Source of the DNA: Candidatus Competibacteraceae bacterium
GTDB lineage: Bacteria; Pseudomonadota; Gammaproteobacteria; Competibacterales; Competibacteraceae
DNA length: 64,000 nucleotides
Assembly (NCBI GenBank): GCA_003989085.1
Contig: RXIV01000004.1
Coordinates: 62,001 to 126,000, forward strand
Reading direction: 5' to 3'
In this document: piece after piece, positions 60,123 through 64,000 of the stretch
Layout of the letters: every line of letters starts with the position of its first letter
Position numbering within the stretch: the first letter of the stretch is position 1
Notes under the pieces: generated by a model
The model's input: only the letters and a program-made list of their open reading frames with translations
What the model was told of the DNA's origin: nothing
The model's database searches: none
Position numbers and translations under genes: made by a program

Positions 60123-60520
60123 GTCATACAGGCGGCATTGAGCAGACCTGTCGCCAGCGACAGCGCCGCGAGAAATACCCCGGACGCGATCTGGCCGGCG
60201 GGGATGTCGCGGGCCAGATTGGGCAACAGCCACCGCGCCGCCAGATAGGCGAGTAGCTGGACGAGCAGGGCGATCAGACCCCAGATCGCCATGTCGGGCA
60301 GGCTGGCGCTGTGGGTGATGACGCTGGCCAGCGGCAACACGAAGCCTATCATTGCCCCGCTCAGACTGGCCGCCGCCGCTGCGTTGCCTTCCCGGATCAG
60401 GCTGATTTCGCGGTAGGGCGTGATCCACAGATACAGCAACAGAAACGCCGCCAGCAGGCCGATGGCGGCTGCAAAGTAGGACAGGAATGCCGGAACGCCG
60501 GCCAGGGATTGCGTCAGCAT
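60116..60520 (-). CDS. DUF350 membrane protein
   Basis: A 134-residue protein with four membrane helices. It matches DUF350 (YjfL-like): PYREISLIREGNAAAAASLS then GAMIGFVLPLASVI. Function unknown; DUF350 genes are often near lipid or glutathionylspermidine genes. It converges with the kinase gene, overlapping by 7 bases. Confidence 0.85.
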   Translation of the reverse strand: MLTQSLAGVPAFLSYFAAAIGLLAAFLLLYLWITPYREISLIREGNAAAAASLSGAMIGFVLPLASVITHSASLPDMAIWGLIALLVQLLAYLAARWLLPNLARDIPAGQIASGVFLAALSLATGLLNAACMTY

Positions 60521-60649
60521 CGGGGGATTCCTCTAGTTCGGCTAAAGACGCGCCAAGGATAGCCCAAACTGGAGGTTTCACCGCGTTCCTGATCGGGTCA
60601 ACGGGCTGTCGCCGCCCGCCGTCTAAACCACTTTTGAGCTGCTATCGTC

Positions 60650-61606
60650 ATGATTTCACCCGATTCCATCGCCGCCTTCATTGCCAAGTGGCGAGCCAGC
60701 ACCTTGAAGGAGCGCAGCGCCGCTCAGGAGCATTTCATCGATCTGTGCCGGTTATTGGGCGTCAAGACGCCTGCCGAGGAGGATCCGCATGGGGAATGGT
60801 ATTGCTTCGAGAAGGGGGCGAAAAAGACGGGTGGCGGCGATGGTTGGGCTGATGTGTGGAAACGCGGCCATTTTGGTTGGGAGTACAAGGGTAAAGGTAA
60901 GAGCCTGCGCCGTCCTTCAGATACTTGGCTTATCGACTTTGGTAACACGTTGAGTGAATCTAAGGCGGCGCTTTATGAGAATCCATTCGAACATGTGCTT
61001 CTACATGTTAAACCCAGCCGCACACAGCAGCGGGATGAAAAACGCAAGACTTACTGGTGGAGATTAGGACGCTCTGGAGCTGAGATTCGATCTGCAATCG
61101 TGGCAATCCCTCGCTATATCGCAACACCAATGGTTGCCAAGCATCGGTTGTTTGTATGGCTAGATAAGCGTGTCTTTCCAGACCAGCGACTCATAATCAT
61201 CGCCCGTGATGATGACACTACCTTCGGTATTCTGCATTCCCGTGTTCACGAATTATGGGCATTACGGACTTGCACTTGGCTTGGCAAAGGTAATGATCCC
61301 CGCTACACGCCTACAACCTGCTTCGAGACTTTCCCCTTTCCTGTTGGCCTGACTCCCAACATCGCCGCCAGTGACTACGCTGATGATTCCCGTGCTGAAG
61401 CGATTGCCGCTGCTGCCCGCCGCCTGAATGATCTGCGCGAGAATTGGCGGAATCCGCCGCAATGGGTGGATCGCATTCCTGAAATCGTTCCCGGTTATCC
61501 CGACCGGCTGATTCCCAAACCGGAGTTCGCCGCTGAACTCAAAAAGCGCACACTGCTATTGCACCGTCTGCTGAAGCTCAATCAAGAACGGGCAGGCGGC
61601 CAATGA
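60650..61606 (+). CDS. Internally deleted class I DNA methyltransferase (type IIG/MmeI-like) remnant
   Basis: A 318-residue open frame. Residues 1-85 (IAAFIAKWRASTLKERSAAQ, CFEKGAKKTGGGDGWADVWK, FGWEYKGKGK) match the N-terminus of large methyltransferases, and residues 85-318 (PRYIATPMVAKHRLFVWLD, IIARDDDTTFGILHSRVHEL, CFETFPFPVGLTP) match their C-terminus. The middle with the SAM site and NPPY motif is missing, a loss of several hundred residues that kept the frame. It cannot methylate DNA. It may still bind DNA, or be a fossil. It overlaps the next gene by four bases. Confidence 0.8.
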   Translation: MISPDSIAAFIAKWRASTLKERSAAQEHFIDLCRLLGVKTPAEEDPHGEWYCFEKGAKKTGGGDGWADVWKRGHFGWEYKGKGKSLRRPSDTWLIDFGNTLSESKAALYENPFEHVLLHVKPSRTQQRDEKRKTYWWRLGRSGAEIRSAIVAIPRYIATPMVAKHRLFVWLDKRVFPDQRLIIIARDDDTTFGILHSRVHELWALRTCTWLGKGNDPRYTPTTCFETFPFPVGLTPNIAASDYADDSRAEAIAAAARRLNDLRENWRNPPQWVDRIPEIVPGYPDRLIPKPEFAAELKKRTLLLHRLLKLNQERAGGQ

Positions 61607-63837
61607 TCATGTCGCGCACTCTCCACATCCTGCTCCGAACTAGCCTGAGCCTGGGCATCACGCTGATGCTGATCCTTCATGCTAGCGGCTACCTTTCATT
61701 ACCGCTGCTCAACCAGTTGGAACTGTTCGCTTACGACGCCCGGTTGCGGCTGACCCTGCCGGGCGGGATCGATCCGCGCATCGTGATCGTGGACATTGAT
61801 GAGGCCAGCCTGCTCCGCGAAGGCCAATGGCCCTGGCCCCGGCAGCGGCTGGCGCAACTGGTGGAGACGCTGTTTGCCCACTATCAAATCCGGCTGCTGG
61901 CCTTCGACATCGTGTTCGCCGAAGCCGAACGCAATCCGGCTTTGGCCGCGCTGGATACGCTGGCGCTGGGCGCTCTGCGTGATGACGCCGCGTTTCAGCA
62001 GCACTGGGCGGATTTGCGCCTTCAACTGACCGGTGATGAACGGCTGGCGGCCAGTTTCCGCGACCGGGCGGTGGTGATGGGCTACTACTTCGCCATGCCC
62101 GGCCAACAGGGCGGCGACCTGCGGGTTGGGCAACTGCCGCCCGCTGCCGCGCCCATGACCGTGCTCGACCATAGCCCCAATCCTTTTGCCACCGCCGCCG
62201 GCTACAGCGCCAACCTGGCGCAGTTGCAAACTAGCGCGACCGGCGGCGGGTTTTTCAACAGTACGTTGCTAGACCCGGATGGCCTGTTTCGCCGCTTGCC
62301 GTTGCTGGTCGGCTATGACGGCCAGTTTTACGAGCATTTCAGTTTGGCGGTGGTGCGAACCCTGTTAGGGCAGCCGCCGCTGGAGTTCATCACCGCTGCC
62401 GGCTATCGAGATGGTGAGCAGCGGATCGAAGCGGTTCGGATCGGCGCGTTCGATATTCCGATTGACGCCCAAGGGGCGGCCTTAGCGCCATACCGGGGGC
62501 CACAAGGCAGCTTTCCCTACATTTCGGCCAGCGCGGTGCTGGATCGGCAAGCTGATCCGCAGGTGCTGACTGGAGCTATTGTGCTGGTCGGCGCGACGGC
62601 GGCCGGTCTGATGGATTTACGCGCCACTCCGGTACAAAACATCTATCCGGGAGTCGAGGTCAACGCCACGCTGATCGCCGGGATTCTCGACCAGCAGATC
62701 AAGGCCCGTCCGGCCTTTAGCACCGGACTAGAAGTGGCGCTGCTCGCATTGCTGGGTGTATTGGGCAGCGGGTTGGGCTGGTTGCCGCCGCTGCGGGCCT
62801 TGCTGGCGACGCTGATGCTGGCCGCCGCCGTGATTGGGTTGAACCTGTACGCCTGGCAACGTCTGAATCTGGTGATGCCGCTGGTGCCGGCGCTGGCGCT
62901 GTTATGGCTGTTGTATGTGCTGCACAGCAGCGCGGGCTACTTCGTCCAGACCCGCCGCGAACGACGCCTGGCCCGGTTGTTCGGACAGTATGTGCCGCAT
63001 GAGCTGGTGGCGGAAATGAGCCGGCGGCCCGGCAGTTACGCTCTGGGTGGGGAAAGCCGGCAAATGACGGTGTTGTTCAGCGATCTTCAGGACTTTACGA
63101 CTCTGTCGGAAACCCTGGAGCCGCACCAGTTGACCCGGATGATGCAGTTCATCCTGACCCCGCTGACCCGGATCATCCATGAGCAGCGCGGTACAGTGGA
63201 TAAATACATCGGGGACGCGATCATGGCGTTTTGGGGCGCGCCGCTGCCCGATCCGGATCATGCCCGCCATGCTGTGCAGGCGGCGCTGGCGATGAAAATC
63301 CGGCTGGCCGAGTTGCAGCCGGAACTGCTGGCTCACGGCTGGCCGGCGCTCCGCATCCGAATCGGGATCAACAGCGGGTTGATGAATGTCGGCAACATGG
63401 GCTCAGAATTTCGTATGGCCTACACGGTGTTGGGCGATGCGGTCAATCTGGCGGCGAGGTTGGAAGGCGCGGCCAAACAGTACGGCGCAACTCTCGTGAT
63501 CAGCGAATTCACCCGCGCTGCGGTTCCTGAACTGGCCTGTCGGGAACTGGATCGGGCGCGGGTCAAGGGTCGGGCCCAGCCGGTGACGCTGTTTGAACCG
63601 CTGGGGCCGACAGCGACCTTGAGCGAGGCGGTGCGACAAGAACTGGCGGAGCACGATCAGGCGTTGGTTGCCTACCGTGGCCGGGACTGGCCGCAGGCTG
63701 AAACCGGCTTCCAGCAGCTTGCGACTCATCATCCAGAGCAGCCCTTGTATAGACTGTATTTGCAGCGGATCGCTGCGCTGCGTTCCGATCCGCCGGCTGC
63801 CGGCTGGGACGGCGTGTTCACCTTCACTGAGAAATAA
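61603..63837 (+). CDS. CHASE2-domain adenylate/guanylate cyclase
   Basis: A 744-residue protein. An N-terminal helix is followed by a periplasmic CHASE2 sensor domain (about 30-365; LELFAYDARLRLTLPGG, IVIVDIDEASL), three membrane helices (about 375-450) and a class III cyclase domain (about 490-650). Metal and catalytic residues lie in MTVLFSDLQDFTTLSETL and VDKYIGDAIMAFWGAP. It should make cAMP or cGMP in response to a periplasmic cue. A gene for an exported protein follows 19 bases later. Confidence 0.94.
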   Translation: MIMSRTLHILLRTSLSLGITLMLILHASGYLSLPLLNQLELFAYDARLRLTLPGGIDPRIVIVDIDEASLLREGQWPWPRQRLAQLVETLFAHYQIRLLAFDIVFAEAERNPALAALDTLALGALRDDAAFQQHWADLRLQLTGDERLAASFRDRAVVMGYYFAMPGQQGGDLRVGQLPPAAAPMTVLDHSPNPFATAAGYSANLAQLQTSATGGGFFNSTLLDPDGLFRRLPLLVGYDGQFYEHFSLAVVRTLLGQPPLEFITAAGYRDGEQRIEAVRIGAFDIPIDAQGAALAPYRGPQGSFPYISASAVLDRQADPQVLTGAIVLVGATAAGLMDLRATPVQNIYPGVEVNATLIAGILDQQIKARPAFSTGLEVALLALLGVLGSGLGWLPPLRALLATLMLAAAVIGLNLYAWQRLNLVMPLVPALALLWLLYVLHSSAGYFVQTRRERRLARLFGQYVPHELVAEMSRRPGSYALGGESRQMTVLFSDLQDFTTLSETLEPHQLTRMMQFILTPLTRIIHEQRGTVDKYIGDAIMAFWGAPLPDPDHARHAVQAALAMKIRLAELQPELLAHGWPALRIRIGINSGLMNVGNMGSEFRMAYTVLGDAVNLAARLEGAAKQYGATLVISEFTRAAVPELACRELDRARVKGRAQPVTLFEPLGPTATLSEAVRQELAEHDQALVAYRGRDWPQAETGFQQLATHHPEQPLYRLYLQRIAALRSDPPAAGWDGVFTFTEK

Positions 63838-63856
63838 CCCCCGGAGATTTAAAGTC

Positions 63857-64000
63857 ATGCGACGTTATCAACCCATGATTTCACTAGCCGTCGGTGTGTG
63901 GCTGCTGATCATCGCAGGACTGGCGCAGGCCGAACCGCCCATTGCCGGTTATGTAACGCGGGTGCGGGGAGAGGTGGTCGTTGAAACCGCTGCTGGTCGG
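63857..64000 (+). CDS. Exported protein, probably FecR-domain type (partial)
   Basis: The first 48 codons are present. A signal peptide (MRRYQPMISLAVGVWLLIIA, cleaved after AQA) is followed by GYVTRVRGEVVVETAAGR, which resembles the start of a FecR-type periplasmic domain. Such genes are often next to CHASE2 cyclases. It runs off the window edge. Confidence 0.6.
   Translation, partial: MRRYQPMISLAVGVWLLIIAGLAQAEPPIAGYVTRVRGEVVVETAAGR

Overview
The window reads as one contig of a gammaproteobacterial chromosome. Evidence for this includes the PTS-Ntr block with rpoN, hpf, rapZ and hprK, the lipopolysaccharide transport genes lptCAB with kdsDC, a type IV pilin with a sigma-54 promoter, and a short phasin that implies polyhydroxyalkanoate granules. 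The phasin and hprK would fit a Competibacter-like lineage, but that placement is an inference made without any database search. Core genes are GC-rich with short gaps, whereas several genes between about 7.5 and 18 kb are visibly AT-rich.

Layout. 1-4300: the distal part of a hydrogenase-4/complex-I-like membrane complex (hyfE, hyfF, a large and a small subunit). Its large subunit lacks the cysteines that hold a NiFe centre, so it is probably an energy-converting-hydrogenase-related (Ehr-type) complex and not a hydrogenase. 4351-6114: a complete IS200/IS605 element with divergent tnpA and tnpB. 6140-6379: a promoter, tRNA-Ala(GGC), a terminator and tRNA-Glu(TTC). 6423-7494: a GNAT gene and a truncated IS3-family element.

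7500-19294: a chromosomal integron. The integrase intI is on the plus strand at 18326, and about fifteen cassettes run leftward from it on the minus strand. Cargo includes three unrelated hicBA pairs, brnTA, a GNAT enzyme, two membrane acyltransferases, a PD-(D/E)XK-like protein, an OLD-like AAA+TOPRIM ATPase, a DUF2188 protein and two exported or lipoprotein-like proteins. Three copies of a 199-bp unit contain cassette recombination sites but no gene. The array end is cut by the IS3 remnant.

19396-31235: MoxR, recJ, a GGDEF protein with a periplasmic binding protein, an RpfE-type protein, an alpha/beta hydrolase, a solitary MrpD-like antiporter subunit, lipB, argH and a glutamine amidotransferase. 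31442-43788: ETF dehydrogenase and a sulfurtransferase, then kdsD-kdsC-lptC-lptA-lptB-rpoN-hpf-ptsN-hprK-rapZ-ptsO-ptsI, many with overlapping ends, which links outer-membrane biogenesis, sigma-54 and the nitrogen phosphotransferase system. 43858-47206: a VapBC-like toxin-antitoxin pair, pilA with its accessory gene, an MNT/HEPN pair and an IS605-derived relic. 47270-64000: dgt, pcm, a zinc-site-less AstE-like protein, phasin, rsmJ, an EF-G paralogue, a macrodomain protein with rubredoxin, an oxidoreductase, an intact AstE-like enzyme, a LysA-like decarboxylase, a Ser/Thr kinase, DUF350, an internally deleted methyltransferase remnant, a CHASE2-adenylate cyclase and the start of an exported FecR-like protein.

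Taken together the window carries six toxin-antitoxin modules (three hicBA, brnTA, vapBC-like, MNT/HEPN), four of them inside the integron. All family names come from motif recognition by eye; no searches were run.
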